From the IMG/VR virus record IMGVR_UViG_3300042922_000643, positions 1-64,000 of that record: a stretch of DNA of 64,000 nt. The stretch is one strand, 5' to 3'. How positions within the stretch are numbered: the stretch's first letter is position 1; every line of letters begins with the position of its first letter. Below the pieces are notes generated by a model. It made no database searches. It had not been told where the DNA came from and saw nothing but the letters and a program-made list of their open reading frames with translations. Position numbers and translations under genes: made by a program. This document shows positions 20,672-28,925 of this stretch, piece after piece. This DNA comes from a virus.

Positions 20672-21377
20672 TAAACCAAGAAGTGAATTGCTGTGGTTCA
20701 ATCAGATCATGGAAATGAAACTGGCTAAAAATGATGATCGTGATGGATGGAGACATGAAAGGTTCTCTTATCTTCTTACAAGACTAAAAGATGAAGTTGA
20801 AGAGCTTGAAACTCTTCTTCAAATTTCAGGTGGATCTACTGATAATATGGCTCAAATCATGGAAGAATCTGCTGATATTGCAAATTTCGCTATGATGATC
20901 GCGGATAAGATTGCTTCAGAAGCATCTTACAGAGAGGCCTGGGATCAAGCTGTTGTAAGAGGGAACGTCCCTAAAGAGCAGACAAACTTAGCTGTAGATT
21001 ACTGGGTTAATATTGAAGGTACCAAATTCTATCCAGGTGATATGACTAATGCTCATCTTCAAAACACAATCAATCTGATTGAGCGAAAAATGCCAGTTGT
21101 CAAATTTTTAGATCCACTAGTGGATCGTCAGGAGTATCTAATCTATTTCCTTCTTAAAGAAGAGAAACAATTTCGTGAAAACAAGTCAAAGATGAAAACT
21201 TATCAATTCACTGTCACCTGGTTAAAGGGCTGTATCGTTGAGATCCTTGCTGAAGATTCCATTCAAGCAGAAAGAATGATACATGAACATAATGAGTCTT
21301 GTAAAGATGAACCATACGAAGGTCATTATATCGAAGGAAGCTTTGAAATTGATTACATTCAAGAGAAGGAGTCTTAA
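20664..21377 (+). CDS. MazG-like NTP pyrophosphohydrolase domain protein
   Basis: The N-terminal part has an all-alpha NTP-PPase metal motif: RLKDEVEELETLL then IMEESADIANFAMMIADKI, matching ExxE followed by ExxD. The C-terminal 60 residues (YQFTVTWLKGCIVEILAEDSIQAERMIHEHN) form a separate DpnD-like alpha/beta unit of the kind that stands alone elsewhere in this window, so the protein looks like a fusion. ATG 20664 has AAGGAGGG upstream. It likely trims nucleotide pools, and the substrate is unknown. Confidence 0.7.
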   Translation: MINKPRSELLWFNQIMEMKLAKNDDRDGWRHERFSYLLTRLKDEVEELETLLQISGGSTDNMAQIMEESADIANFAMMIADKIASEASYREAWDQAVVRGNVPKEQTNLAVDYWVNIEGTKFYPGDMTNAHLQNTINLIERKMPVVKFLDPLVDRQEYLIYFLLKEEKQFRENKSKMKTYQFTVTWLKGCIVEILAEDSIQAERMIHEHNESCKDEPYEGHYIEGSFEIDYIQEKES

Positions 21378-21380
21378 AAA

Positions 21381-21833
21381 TTGAAAAGTACGCTCAGGCT
21401 GATAATGATATTATCTATCAGTCTTTTAAGTGCATGTAATTTTGAATATAGTTCTGAGCCTAAGCCTACTCACTCTGATCAAACAATAACTGTGCATGGA
21501 GAAGTATACGATGTCATACTGTACTTCCCGACAGATAGGTATCCTAAGACAGCTGAGCACATCACAGAAGCTATTGAGAGTGGAGAGTCTGATATATGTA
21601 CCATCGATAGAGAGGGAGCAGATGAGAACCGTCAGGAGTCTCTGAAGGGCATTCCTACTAAGGATGGATATGATCGTGACGAATGGCCAATGGCAATGTG
21701 TGCAGAGGGCGGCGAGGGAGCCGACATTGAATATGTACCACCAAAAGATAATAGAGGTTCGGGTAGCTGGGTAGGGCATCAACTAGATGACTATCCTGAC
21801 GGCACAAAAGTTTTATTTGTGTTAAAACCATAG
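21381..21833 (+). CDS. lipoprotein (150 aa)
   Basis: TTG 21381 begins a typical signal ([19 protein letters not shown]) with the lipobox LSAC. The mature part starts with a Ser/Pro/Asp linker and is acidic, with many Gly and Asp, and is presumably displayed outside the membrane. It follows the MazG-like gene by 3 bases. It is the second lipoprotein in the window. The role is unknown. Confidence 0.75.
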   Translation: MKSTLRLIMILSISLLSACNFEYSSEPKPTHSDQTITVHGEVYDVILYFPTDRYPKTAEHITEAIESGESDICTIDREGADENRQESLKGIPTKDGYDRDEWPMAMCAEGGEGADIEYVPPKDNRGSGSWVGHQLDDYPDGTKVLFVLKP

Positions 21834-21862
21834 TATATATACTGGAGATGTTATATCATAAT

Positions 21863-22321
21863 ATGAGATACACAAATAGAATGTTTGAATCATTGTGCGC
21901 CCAATGTGGTTCTAGTTTTATGGTTACTATAGGCGACGACTTTAATCAATACTGTTCTGATATTTGTAGTGGAAAAGGTTCTAATGATAATAGGCTGCAA
22001 CAACTTAGCAGAGTCTTAAGAGCAAGAGAAGCTTGGAGATATGTACAGCTTAATACTTATCTCAATGAACATAACATTCCACATCAGTTTGAGTTCCCCT
22101 TAGGAAATTACGTCTTCGATTTGGCACTTACAGATGAACAACTACTTATTGAATTTGACGAACCGTATCATGAAGGATTAACACAGGCCAGTAAAGACCT
22201 TCAAAAAGATTCTTACGCCGAACAGCATAAGTTCTCAATCGTTCGAATTCCCGTTGGTGTTAATACCATCATTTCAGCTGAGCTTATTGAACCTATCATC
22301 AATATCTGTAGGGGGAATTGA
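21863..22321 (+). CDS. zinc-finger plus Vsr/DUF559-like nuclease
   Basis: An N-terminal zinc finger (LCAQCGSSFMVTIGDDFNQYCSDIC) is followed by a PD-(D/E)xK-type core: FPLGNYVFDLALTDEQLLIEFDEPYH supplies D and ExD-like residues, and KDSYAEQHKFSIVRIP the closing helix and strand, as in Vsr and DUF559 endonucleases. It probably nicks or cuts DNA. ATG 21848 abuts its GGAG, while ATG 21863 is spaced 15 bases from it, so the start is uncertain. A related architecture occurs on the other strand at 51.9 kb. Confidence 0.65.
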   Translation: MRYTNRMFESLCAQCGSSFMVTIGDDFNQYCSDICSGKGSNDNRLQQLSRVLRAREAWRYVQLNTYLNEHNIPHQFEFPLGNYVFDLALTDEQLLIEFDEPYHEGLTQASKDLQKDSYAEQHKFSIVRIPVGVNTIISAELIEPIINICRGN

Positions 22322-22324
22322 AGA

Positions 22325-22588
22325 GTGTCTACGTATCACTATGTAGCTTGTCACGACTGTAAGCAGTATGGAATGCTACCAAAGAGTAGTGTGCCACATA
22401 TCTTTGCTGTAAAATGGATTGAAAAATATGGTCATGCTTCTCACAATACCCAATGGGCCAGTGAGTATGATGAAGAATTTGAGGCAAGAGTACATGGTTC
22501 AGAGATAATCTCCTATGGGTACTACGGACCCGAAACTAGGCGCGTTGCTGAACCTTATAACGATGTAACGAAACAAACATTGGAGTAA
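22325..22588 (+). CDS. hypothetical protein with CxxC (87 aa)
   Basis: GTG 22325 has TAGGGGG 8 bases upstream. The start YHYVACHDCKQYGML has one CxxC. The rest is aromatic and His-rich (KYGHASHNTQWASEYDEEF). It may bind a metal. No family is recognised. Confidence 0.6.
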   Translation: MSTYHYVACHDCKQYGMLPKSSVPHIFAVKWIEKYGHASHNTQWASEYDEEFEARVHGSEIISYGYYGPETRRVAEPYNDVTKQTLE

Positions 22589-22600
22589 GGAGGATTAGGC

Positions 22601-22783
22601 ATGAGTCATATGGGTGAGGTTAAAATCACTATGGATGAAGTTCATAAAGCTATTAGTGAGTATGTTGAACGAAAATATAGTGTCAAAGCAACTGGTAATT
22701 CTATACATTATACATCCTATGGAAGCGTGACCTTTCAAGGTGCTACAGTCAAATACCAGATGATCCCGAAAGATATAACATAA
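22601..22783 (+). CDS. small hypothetical protein (60 aa)
   Basis: ATG 22601 follows AAGGAGG. The product has a helix (DEVHKAISEYVERKY) followed by beta strands (SIHYTSYGSVTFQGATVKYQM). It lies 12 bases before the phosphoesterase gene. The function is unknown. Confidence 0.6.
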   Translation: MSHMGEVKITMDEVHKAISEYVERKYSVKATGNSIHYTSYGSVTFQGATVKYQMIPKDIT

Positions 22784-22795
22784 GGAGGTGAATTC

Positions 22796-23509
22796 ATGAG
22801 TAGGATATTTATCACGGGCGATCTTCATGGTGAAGTGGATATTCACCGTCTCAATACTGGGGGATTTGTTGAGCAGAAAGATCTTACAAGAGACGATTAC
22901 CTAATTATTGCTGGTGATTTTGGACTCGTCTGGAACATGGATAAAACAGATCAATACTGGCTGAAGTGGATGAATGAAAAGAACTTCACTACACTTTTTA
23001 TTGATGGCAACCATGAAAACTTTGATCTGCTAGATGCTTATCCTGTAAAGGAATGGAATGGCGGAAAGGTACATCAGATCATGCCGAACATCTATCACTT
23101 GATGCGTGGACAAATGTTTACGATCCATGGTAAAAACTTCTTTACCTTTGGTGGAGCATCCTCTGTAGATATCGAGAGAAGAACAGAAGGAAAGTCCTGG
23201 TGGCCTAGAGAAATTCCTTCATATGCTGAGTTCGAAGAAGGACTGGCTACGCTAGAGAAACATGGCTGGAAAACAGACTATGTTATTACACATAATTGCC
23301 CGACAAAAACACTAGAGTGGATGGCTGCAAAGTATGGGTTCTATTTGAAGCCACCTGATGCTGTTAATGCTTACTTGGATCGAATCAAAGAGAACTTGGA
23401 ATACAAACACTGGTTTTTCGGCCACTTCCATGAGAATTTAAATCTTCCAGACAACTTGGCCATGTTATACTACGACATTGTCGAGCTGAAAGGAGAAGAG
23501 AACTCATGA
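22796..23509 (+). CDS. metallophosphoesterase
   Basis: The 237-residue product has the full calcineurin-like metal-site set: GDLHG near the start, IIAGDFGLVW, FIDGNHENF, ITHNCP and GHFHEN. Such enzymes use a two-metal centre to cleave phosphomonoesters, phosphodiesters or nucleotides. The substrate cannot be told; phage members can act on nucleic-acid ends or signalling nucleotides. AAGGAGGTG precedes the ATG. It overlaps the next gene by four bases. Confidence 0.85.
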   Translation: MSRIFITGDLHGEVDIHRLNTGGFVEQKDLTRDDYLIIAGDFGLVWNMDKTDQYWLKWMNEKNFTTLFIDGNHENFDLLDAYPVKEWNGGKVHQIMPNIYHLMRGQMFTIHGKNFFTFGGASSVDIERRTEGKSWWPREIPSYAEFEEGLATLEKHGWKTDYVITHNCPTKTLEWMAAKYGFYLKPPDAVNAYLDRIKENLEYKHWFFGHFHENLNLPDNLAMLYYDIVELKGEENS

Positions 23510-23691
23510 AGATCGCTTTAATCATTCTAATCATTACTCAACTAGTGTCTATCCTGATTATTATTGATCACAAAATAGCAATTAAAATGTTGCAAGAAAT
23601 GGTCCATGATTATATGAATAGATATTGGCTCCAGAGTATGAAAGATGCAGGTGCCGAAATTGTTTCTATTGATAAGGAGGACATGTTGTGA
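23506..23691 (+). CDS. single-pass membrane protein (61 aa)
   Basis: The first 24 residues are a membrane helix (MKIALIILIITQLVSILIII), followed by a charged helical cytoplasmic part (MLQEMVHDYMNRYWLQSMKDAG). The ATG overlaps the upstream stop and its own stop overlaps the next start, so it is tightly coupled on both sides. Confidence 0.65.
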   Translation: MKIALIILIITQLVSILIIIDHKIAIKMLQEMVHDYMNRYWLQSMKDAGAEIVSIDKEDML

Positions 23692-23882
23692 AAGAAGTTG
23701 GCAAGTGTGATGAATGCTTAAGCCTTGAAGAACTAACACCTTACGAAAACTCAGACGGTTTTGTTTCTTATCTCTGCAACGATTGTATTGGTGACTATGT
23801 TTTTCACGATTTTATTAAGGAACTAGAAGAAGAAGATAATGAAGAGCTGGAAGAAGACCTGGATGGAGAAGACGAAGATTAA
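23688..23882 (+). CDS. zinc-binding acidic-tail protein (64 aa)
   Basis: GTG 23688 overlaps the upstream stop. CDECLSLEELTPYENSDGFVSYLCNDC forms a two-CxxC zinc module, followed by a run of Glu and Asp at the end. The acidic tail could mimic nucleic acid or bind a basic partner. The last codons form the left arm of a terminator. Confidence 0.65.
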   Translation: MKEVGKCDECLSLEELTPYENSDGFVSYLCNDCIGDYVFHDFIKELEEEDNEELEEDLDGEDED

Positions 23883-23894
23883 GTCTTCTTTTTT
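23867..23894 (+). terminator. intrinsic terminator overlapping the stop codon
   Basis: AGAAGAC 23867-23873 pairs with GTCTTCT 23883-23889 across a 9-base loop, followed by a T-run to 23894. It ends the nrdDG-to-phosphoesterase transcription unit. Confidence 0.75.
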
Positions 23895-23902
23895 CTTTGC
23901 TC

Positions 23903-23913
23903 TGTGGTATAAT
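23903..23913 (+). promoter_or_regulatory. extended -10 promoter
   Basis: TGTGGTATAAT at 23903-23913 contains a consensus TATAAT preceded by TGTGG, an extended -10. No clear -35 is seen, because the T-run of the terminator occupies that place. It would drive the DUF7352-like gene and the VWA/helicase group. Confidence 0.55.
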
Positions 23914-23937
23914 ATGAAAACGAAAGAAGGTTTATCC

Positions 23938-24231
23938 ATGAGTCAAGTATGGAAGTTCCCTCTAGTGCCAATTGGAAATTCAAACATCGTTGAGGTTGAT
24001 ATGCCGTTTTACAGTAGCCCGATATCTGTTACCAATCAACATGGAGATATCATGCTCTATGCACTCGTAACGCCTCCATTAGAGAATGAGCCTAAAGTAA
24101 AGCGCCGTTTTCTAGTTGCACCTACAGGTGGGGAGATCCCCGAGTGGCCCGAAGATCGTTTTATTGGAACTGTCACGATAACTAATATTTACAATATGCA
24201 GTATGTGTTTCACATCTTTGAGGTTGACTAA
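23938..24231 (+). CDS. DUF7352-like small phage protein
   Basis: The 97-residue product matches the pattern of a widespread phage family (DUF7352): an opening WKFPL, a DMPFYSSPISVTNQHGDIMLYALV stretch (typical: MP..A.IL.VQ.Q....LWALV), then EDRFIGTVTIT and a closing FHIFEV. ATG 23938 has AGAAGG upstream; a longer in-frame extension overlaps the terminator and promoter and is rejected. The function of the family is not known. Confidence 0.7.
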   Translation: MSQVWKFPLVPIGNSNIVEVDMPFYSSPISVTNQHGDIMLYALVTPPLENEPKVKRRFLVAPTGGEIPEWPEDRFIGTVTITNIYNMQYVFHIFEVD

Positions 24232-24248
24232 GCTAGGAGGTGATGAAG

Positions 24249-24404
24249 TTGGAAACCACAAGAATCAATGAGAAACAATTACTAGAGTACCTTGATACCC
24301 TCTACGCTCGTTCGGAAGCACATCGCAGAGCAGGTGAAAAGGATATTGGAGAGGCTCTATTTCGTGTGACCAATGAAATTCTTCATCTGCTCGGCCATAT
24401 TTAA
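24249..24404 (+). CDS. small helical protein (51 aa)
   Basis: TTG 24249 lies 8 bases after AGGAGG, while ATG 24243 overlaps the site. The product is two charged helices (INEKQLLEYLDTLYARSEAHRRAG and DIGEALFRVTNEILHLLGHI). The function is unknown. Confidence 0.6.
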   Translation: METTRINEKQLLEYLDTLYARSEAHRRAGEKDIGEALFRVTNEILHLLGHI

Positions 24405-24425
24405 CAAAACTGGGGAGGTTTATTC

Positions 24426-25199
24426 ATGAGTATTGATTTAGCAAAGAAGCACTTGATTGATCTGACGAAGAAAGCAACAGAGGTTGTTCAAAAGGTTGGG
24501 TTGGGAGATCAAAAAGCTAAAGTCGCCGTTGCTTTTGATGTCTCTGGATCTATGAGTGATCGCTATCGTAAAGGTGAAGTACAAGAAGCAGTGGATCGTA
24601 TCTTGGCTCTTGCTGTAAATTTTGATGACAACCGAGCGCTAGATATGTTTGCTTTTGATACTCGCGGCCATAGCATTGGTGAAATTAGTGAAGAAAACTT
24701 CTATCAATTCATTAATAAGAATGTGCAACCTCTAGTGGGTGGCGGCACAGCGTATGCTCCTGTCATGAAAATGATATTAGCTAGCTATGGGATTTCGATT
24801 GATGGAGAGACTGCTCCACAACCAGTAGTAAAGAAACGTTTCGGGTTCTTCGGTAAGAAAGAAGAAGCTCCTGTGGTAACACAGAGCAATGGGCCACTGG
24901 ATGAGCCCATCTTTATTATCTTCGTAACCGACGGGGAAAACGGGGACCATCAAGCCACTGAGCATGTTGTTCGGGAAGCCTCTAAGTATGGTGTGTTCTT
25001 CAAGTTTGTAGGTATTGGAAATGAACGTTTCTACTTCTTGGATAAACTGGATAACCTTACAGGTCGTTTGATTGACAATGCTAACTTCATTAAAGTGAAT
25101 GACATTGCAAATATTAATGAAGAAGATTTATATGCTGATCTTCTCAAAGAATTTCCTGAGTGGCTCGTCGAAGCACGTAGCAACAATTTGATTAAGTAA
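24426..25199 (+). CDS. von Willebrand factor A domain protein
   Basis: The 257-residue protein has a MIDAS metal site, FDVSGSMSDRYRKGEV (DxSxS) near residue 38, a Thr/Gly-rich GGGTAYAPVMKM loop supplying the conserved Thr, and IFVTDGENGDHQAT with the MIDAS Asp. It resembles TerF-type cytoplasmic VWA proteins. A basic linker (KKRFGFFGKKEE) interrupts the domain at about residue 135. Such domains mediate protein assembly, and the partner here is unknown. GGGAGG precedes the start. Confidence 0.8.
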   Translation: MSIDLAKKHLIDLTKKATEVVQKVGLGDQKAKVAVAFDVSGSMSDRYRKGEVQEAVDRILALAVNFDDNRALDMFAFDTRGHSIGEISEENFYQFINKNVQPLVGGGTAYAPVMKMILASYGISIDGETAPQPVVKKRFGFFGKKEEAPVVTQSNGPLDEPIFIIFVTDGENGDHQATEHVVREASKYGVFFKFVGIGNERFYFLDKLDNLTGRLIDNANFIKVNDIANINEEDLYADLLKEFPEWLVEARSNNLIK

Positions 25200-25216
25200 G
25201 ACAAAGGAGCGAGGAT

Positions 25217-27142
25217 ATGCGTGATCTTTTAGACAAGCTAGATCCCAGACAGCGAGAGATTGTTCAAGATACCGAAGGCCAAGTACTTGTATTGAGTGGT
25301 GCTGGCAGCGGTAAAACACGCGTTCTTACTTATCGCATTGCTTACTTGATAGAGAATGGTGTACCGCCATGGGCAATCCTGGCGGTCACCTTCACTAACA
25401 AGGCGAAAAGAGTCATGGAAGAACGTATTCAGGAGCTAGTGGGTGACCAAGGTAACGAAGTGTGGATGGGTACTTTCCATAGTATCTGTATTCGTATACT
25501 ACGCCGCTTTGGTGGTCAGATAGGATTGGCTCCTAACTTTACGATCATTGACGACAAAGAACGCACTAAGATTTTGAAGGATGCTATTGAAAAAGCGGAG
25601 TGCCAGTATGAACCAGAAGTAATGGCTTCAATTATAGGTAATGCAAAGAATGATCTGCTTACACCAGCAGAACTTCGAATGAATGCTTCCAACAGATACG
25701 AAAGAGATGCAGCTTATGTTTACGAAATATATGAAGAAAAGAAAGACAAGTCTGGTTATGTTGATTTTGATGACATGATTATGAAAACGGTTCGTCTTCT
25801 TCAAAATTCAACAGAAGCTCGTGATCTTTACCAGAAACAGTTCCGCTATATACTTGCAGACGAAGGGCAGGATACAAACACCGCGCAGTATACTTTGCTC
25901 AACTTGCTGATGGGCGAACATCAAAATCTGTTCGTTGTAGGAGACATTGACCAGAGTGTGTACCGCTGGCGTGGAGCAAAGATCGAAAACATGATCAAGT
26001 TTCAAGAGGTTTATCCCGAATCTCGTATCCATCAGCTGGATCAGAACTATCGTTCCACTGCTAATATTGTCAACGCAGCTAACGCAGTGATTGAGCATAA
26101 CGTAGAACGTCTTGAGAAGACGGCCTGGACGAGCAAAGAAGCTGGACCACCTATTGTTCTCTATGAAGCAGAGGATGACTCTCGCGAGGCAGAGTTCGTT
26201 GTGAGTGCTATCCAGCGTATGGTGGACGTAGAAGGACAGTCGTATAATAACTTTGCAATTCTTTACCGTATGGGTAGACAGTCAAGACTGATTGAAGTGG
26301 CGCTTACTCAAGCGGGGATTCCATACAAAGTTGTTGGCGGCAAATCGTTCTATGATCGGAAAGAAATCAAAGACCTGGTAGCGTATCTTCGTATCATTGC
26401 TAATGAGTTTGATGCCTTAGCTATGGAGCGTATCATTAATGTTCCAAAGCGTGGGATTGGGGACACAACGGTAAAGAAGATTGATCAATACGCTAAGGAC
26501 TGTTCTATCCCGTTTCCTAAAGCGCTGGAGTATATTGATGACATCCCTAAGATTTCCAAGGGCACCAAGCTTAAGATTGAAAATTTCGATCACTTCATAC
26601 TTAGTCTTCGTGAGTTTGCTTGTGTCCCTGGGGTTAGTATTCCTGAAATTATTCAGCACATCTTGAGTCAGACAGGATATCTAACCGAGCTTGATCCTGA
26701 TAAAGAAGAGGATGAAAGTCGGATTGGAAACATCCGTGAATTGATTAAGGTTGCCGAAGAATGGGAAAACACAACCTCTAATCCTGGTTGTATCTCAGAC
26801 TTCTTAAGCGAGACTACCCTCTCAGGAATTGAGGAAGGCGAAGAGGAAGTCGATTCTGTGACTTTGATGACAGCACACTCTTCAAAAGGACTTGAATTCC
26901 CATGTGTCTTTATGGTAGGTATGGAAGAGAATATCTTCCCACACTCCAGATCGTCTAATGATCCAAAGAACATGGAAGAGGAAAGACGCCTTGCTTATGT
27001 CGCAATTACTCGCGCTGAGTATAGACTTTTCATTACTTACTGTTTCAATCGGTATGAATATGGCGATCCTAGACCTAAGAGAAGTAAGGTTTCGAGATTC
27101 GTCCTTGAAATTCCCAGCGAATTAGTTAGGAAAATAGGTTAA
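25217..27142 (+). CDS. UvrD/PcrA-type superfamily 1 DNA helicase
   Basis: The 641-residue product has the SF1A motif set: Q-motif LDPRQREIV, Walker A GAGSGKT 28-34, motif Ia FTNKAKRVMEERI, motif II ILADEGQD near 213, motif III VGDIDQSVYRWRGA, the QNYRST motif, LMTAHSSKGLEF and YVAITRAEYRLF. It would unwind DNA 3' to 5' in replication or recombination. Motif II is usually DEYQD or DEFQD, and Gly in the third position is unusual. It lacks the C-terminal tail of cellular PcrA. Its stop codon lies in the loop of a 12-bp inverted repeat. Confidence 0.92.
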   Translation: MRDLLDKLDPRQREIVQDTEGQVLVLSGAGSGKTRVLTYRIAYLIENGVPPWAILAVTFTNKAKRVMEERIQELVGDQGNEVWMGTFHSICIRILRRFGGQIGLAPNFTIIDDKERTKILKDAIEKAECQYEPEVMASIIGNAKNDLLTPAELRMNASNRYERDAAYVYEIYEEKKDKSGYVDFDDMIMKTVRLLQNSTEARDLYQKQFRYILADEGQDTNTAQYTLLNLLMGEHQNLFVVGDIDQSVYRWRGAKIENMIKFQEVYPESRIHQLDQNYRSTANIVNAANAVIEHNVERLEKTAWTSKEAGPPIVLYEAEDDSREAEFVVSAIQRMVDVEGQSYNNFAILYRMGRQSRLIEVALTQAGIPYKVVGGKSFYDRKEIKDLVAYLRIIANEFDALAMERIINVPKRGIGDTTVKKIDQYAKDCSIPFPKALEYIDDIPKISKGTKLKIENFDHFILSLREFACVPGVSIPEIIQHILSQTGYLTELDPDKEEDESRIGNIRELIKVAEEWENTTSNPGCISDFLSETTLSGIEEGEEEVDSVTLMTAHSSKGLEFPCVFMVGMEENIFPHSRSSNDPKNMEEERRLAYVAITRAEYRLFITYCFNRYEYGDPRPKRSKVSRFVLEIPSELVRKIG

Positions 27143-27158
27143 CAATCCTATTTTCCTA
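27127..27158 (+). repeat. 12-bp perfect inverted repeat overlapping a promoter
   Basis: TAGGAAAATAGG 27127-27138 and CCTATTTTCCTA 27147-27158 are exact complements around an 8-base loop. The loop contains TTAACA, the -35 of the promoter below, and the right arm fills the promoter spacer. It may be a repressor operator or a weak terminator for the helicase gene; no T-run follows the stem. Confidence 0.65.
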
Positions 27159-27167
27159 TGCTATAAT
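27139..27167 (+). promoter_or_regulatory. sigma-A-like promoter with extended -10
   Basis: TTAACA 27139-27144, 17 bases, then TATAAT 27162-27167 with TATGC directly before it. Both boxes are close to consensus, so this is one of the strongest promoters in the window. It drives the 313-residue protein and dUTPase genes. Confidence 0.75.
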
Positions 27168-27197
27168 GATTTTACAATTAAAGAGGAGGCTGTTCAA

Positions 27198-28139
27198 ATG
27201 ACAAGAAGAATTGTTACTAAGCCTATGATGAGAAAAATACAATCTGCTTTTGAACGTATGCTCGAAAGTGGTAATTTTGGTGATAGCTACGAACGCCTTA
27301 CTTTCGGATACAAAGATGTTATCGAATACTCTAACGGTAACTTTGCATTCGCAAGTGATGTTAGTGGATTGATGAAGGCATTTGAGGCGATCAACTACGT
27401 TGTTCGGCTGCGCAGAGGAACTCAGGGTGTTAAATCAGAGTTTAACATTGCAAAGCTTATGAATTCTTCACCTATTCGTGTTGATGCTACTGGTCCAGAG
27501 CCAATCATTCAGGCCGACAACAAATTCAATCATCGAGACACTGTTAATGTGCCCGAATCATCTTTGAATATTCCTGAATCTGAGGAAGAAGTTGTAGTAA
27601 CAGAGGAAGAGCAAGTTATTGTAGAGACTGTTGAAGAAGCTGTTGAAGCCGAAGTTGTTGAGCCAGTTCTAAGTATTCCTGTGGTAGCTCCTGAAGTTAT
27701 CAAGGTCAGCCGCGAAGAATTTAAGAATGAGATTCGTGAAATGGTCACATTTATGCAGTCCATTCCTAAACAAATGGTTGGTAGTTTAACTGAAATGCTG
27801 ACTCAACTTGATAGCCAAGACCCTGCCTATGTTGCCGAGTTGGAGAACATGCTTGATAATACCCTGAAGGAAAGAGACCAGGCACGTAAGGAAAAAGAAG
27901 ACGCCTTATTCGAAGTTGCAGTTCTTAAAGAACAGCTGCGTAGCTCTAATGGCATTTCCGACATTGACCTGCATGAACTGTATCGTGTTCGTAACTCAAT
28001 CTTGGATGAAATGGAACGGTATATTTACACTCCAGGATGGAAGAAACAACCGTCTGCTGAAAGTTTCAGAAAAGCTATAACTTCTAAACTGGATAGCATC
28101 TTTGATAAGATCTCGCCTAAAGAAGAAACAGCTGTCTAA
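27198..28139 (+). CDS. acidic hypothetical protein with coiled coil (313 aa)
   Basis: ATG 27198 follows AGAGGAGG. Residues 1-100 form a basic, structured start. Residues about 115-165 are a Glu/Val-rich low-complexity stretch. Residues about 200-260 read as a coiled coil (ELENMLDNTLKERDQARKEKED..). The C-terminus is helical. No family is recognised. It has its own strong promoter and looks well expressed, and might be an organiser of replication proteins. Confidence 0.7.
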   Translation: MTRRIVTKPMMRKIQSAFERMLESGNFGDSYERLTFGYKDVIEYSNGNFAFASDVSGLMKAFEAINYVVRLRRGTQGVKSEFNIAKLMNSSPIRVDATGPEPIIQADNKFNHRDTVNVPESSLNIPESEEEVVVTEEEQVIVETVEEAVEAEVVEPVLSIPVVAPEVIKVSREEFKNEIREMVTFMQSIPKQMVGSLTEMLTQLDSQDPAYVAELENMLDNTLKERDQARKEKEDALFEVAVLKEQLRSSNGISDIDLHELYRVRNSILDEMERYIYTPGWKKQPSAESFRKAITSKLDSIFDKISPKEETAV

Positions 28140-28176
28140 TCGTGCGACTAAAATAATTTCATGGGGGAATCGTTTA

Positions 28177-28644
28177 ATGCATGAGCTTCACTACTTGCCA
28201 ATTCATATCAAGTTTTTGAGTAACTATAAAGGGCCAAAGGAAGGTCCTAAGTATGGGTCTGATCTGGCCGCTGCATTTGACTTTAATGCAGGGATTGAAG
28301 GGGTAATTGAAATTGCACCAGGAGAAACAAAGTTGATCCCCGCGGGGTTCTCTCTGGCCCTACCAGCTAGTATTGCGCTACTCCCTGTCCCTCGATCTGG
28401 ATTGGCACTTAAATTCCAGGTGGGCGTTGGTAATAGTCCAGGTGTTGTAGATGCTGACTACAGAGGTGAAGTTGGTATTATCGTACAAAACCTTGGTAGC
28501 GCAGTATTTACTGTATACCCAGGTGATCGTATCGCTCAAGGACTCTTGGTGGATACGTACCGAGCTCAGTGGCTTGAAGTTGATGAGCTTCCTGAAACAG
28601 AACGAGGCTCTGGCGGATTCGGTTCAACAGGTGTACAAGCTTAG
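28177..28644 (+). CDS. dut: dUTP diphosphatase
   Basis: All five trimeric dUTPase motifs are present in about 155 residues: GSDLAAAFD, PRSGLALK, NSPGVVDADYRGEVGI, GDRIAQ and RGSGGFGSTG. It splits dUTP to dUMP and PPi, keeping uracil out of DNA and supplying the ThyA substrate. ATG 28177 has GGGGG 9 bases upstream; an in-frame extension to 28102 overlaps the previous gene and is less likely. Confidence 0.93.
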   Translation: MHELHYLPIHIKFLSNYKGPKEGPKYGSDLAAAFDFNAGIEGVIEIAPGETKLIPAGFSLALPASIALLPVPRSGLALKFQVGVGNSPGVVDADYRGEVGIIVQNLGSAVFTVYPGDRIAQGLLVDTYRAQWLEVDELPETERGSGGFGSTGVQA

Positions 28645-28673
28645 TTGACCTAAGCGTTACTCTTTGATAGAAT
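28645..28673 (+). promoter_or_regulatory. sigma-A-like promoter
   Basis: TTGACC 28645-28650, 17 bases, TAGAAT 28668-28673: a near-consensus promoter placed directly after the dut stop codon. Transcription would begin near 28680 and meet a terminator hairpin within about 15 bases. Confidence 0.7.
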
Positions 28674-28691
28674 GAAAGACCAGGTTTGAGT

Positions 28692-28734
28692 AGGTGCTAT
28701 CGGGTGAACCAATCACCTTGTAGCACCTTTTTTT
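28692..28734 (+). terminator. intrinsic terminator or attenuator
   Basis: AGGTGCTA 28692-28699 pairs with TAGCACCT 28721-28728, with an inner GGTGA/TCACC stem, followed by seven T residues. It ends the dut transcript. It also lies just inside the transcript from the promoter at 28645, so it may act as an attenuator for the primase operon or yield a roughly 55-base RNA. Confidence 0.8.
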
Positions 28735-28754
28735 ATAGAAAGGAGTCAATGAAA

Positions 28755-28925
28755 ATGAGAGAAATGAATATCAAGCCTTTAAGATGTGAGGTTCTTCGTC
28801 AGCAACTTTGGGAAATCCAGTTCGCTGAAGACCCTGCAAAACATGTCGCTAAACTTGCAAGGGTATTAGAGGAAATTATTGATATGATTGACCCATTACC
28901 TGGTGCGCCAAAGGAGGAAGTATGA
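28755..28925 (+). CDS. small helical protein (56 aa)
   Basis: AAAGGAG lies at 28738-28744; ATG 28755 is spaced 10 bases and ATG 28749 only 4, so the first residue is uncertain. The product is helical (EVLRQQLWEIQFAEDPAKHVAKLARVLEEIIDMI). It overlaps the next gene by four bases. Confidence 0.6.
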   Translation: MREMNIKPLRCEVLRQQLWEIQFAEDPAKHVAKLARVLEEIIDMIDPLPGAPKEEV

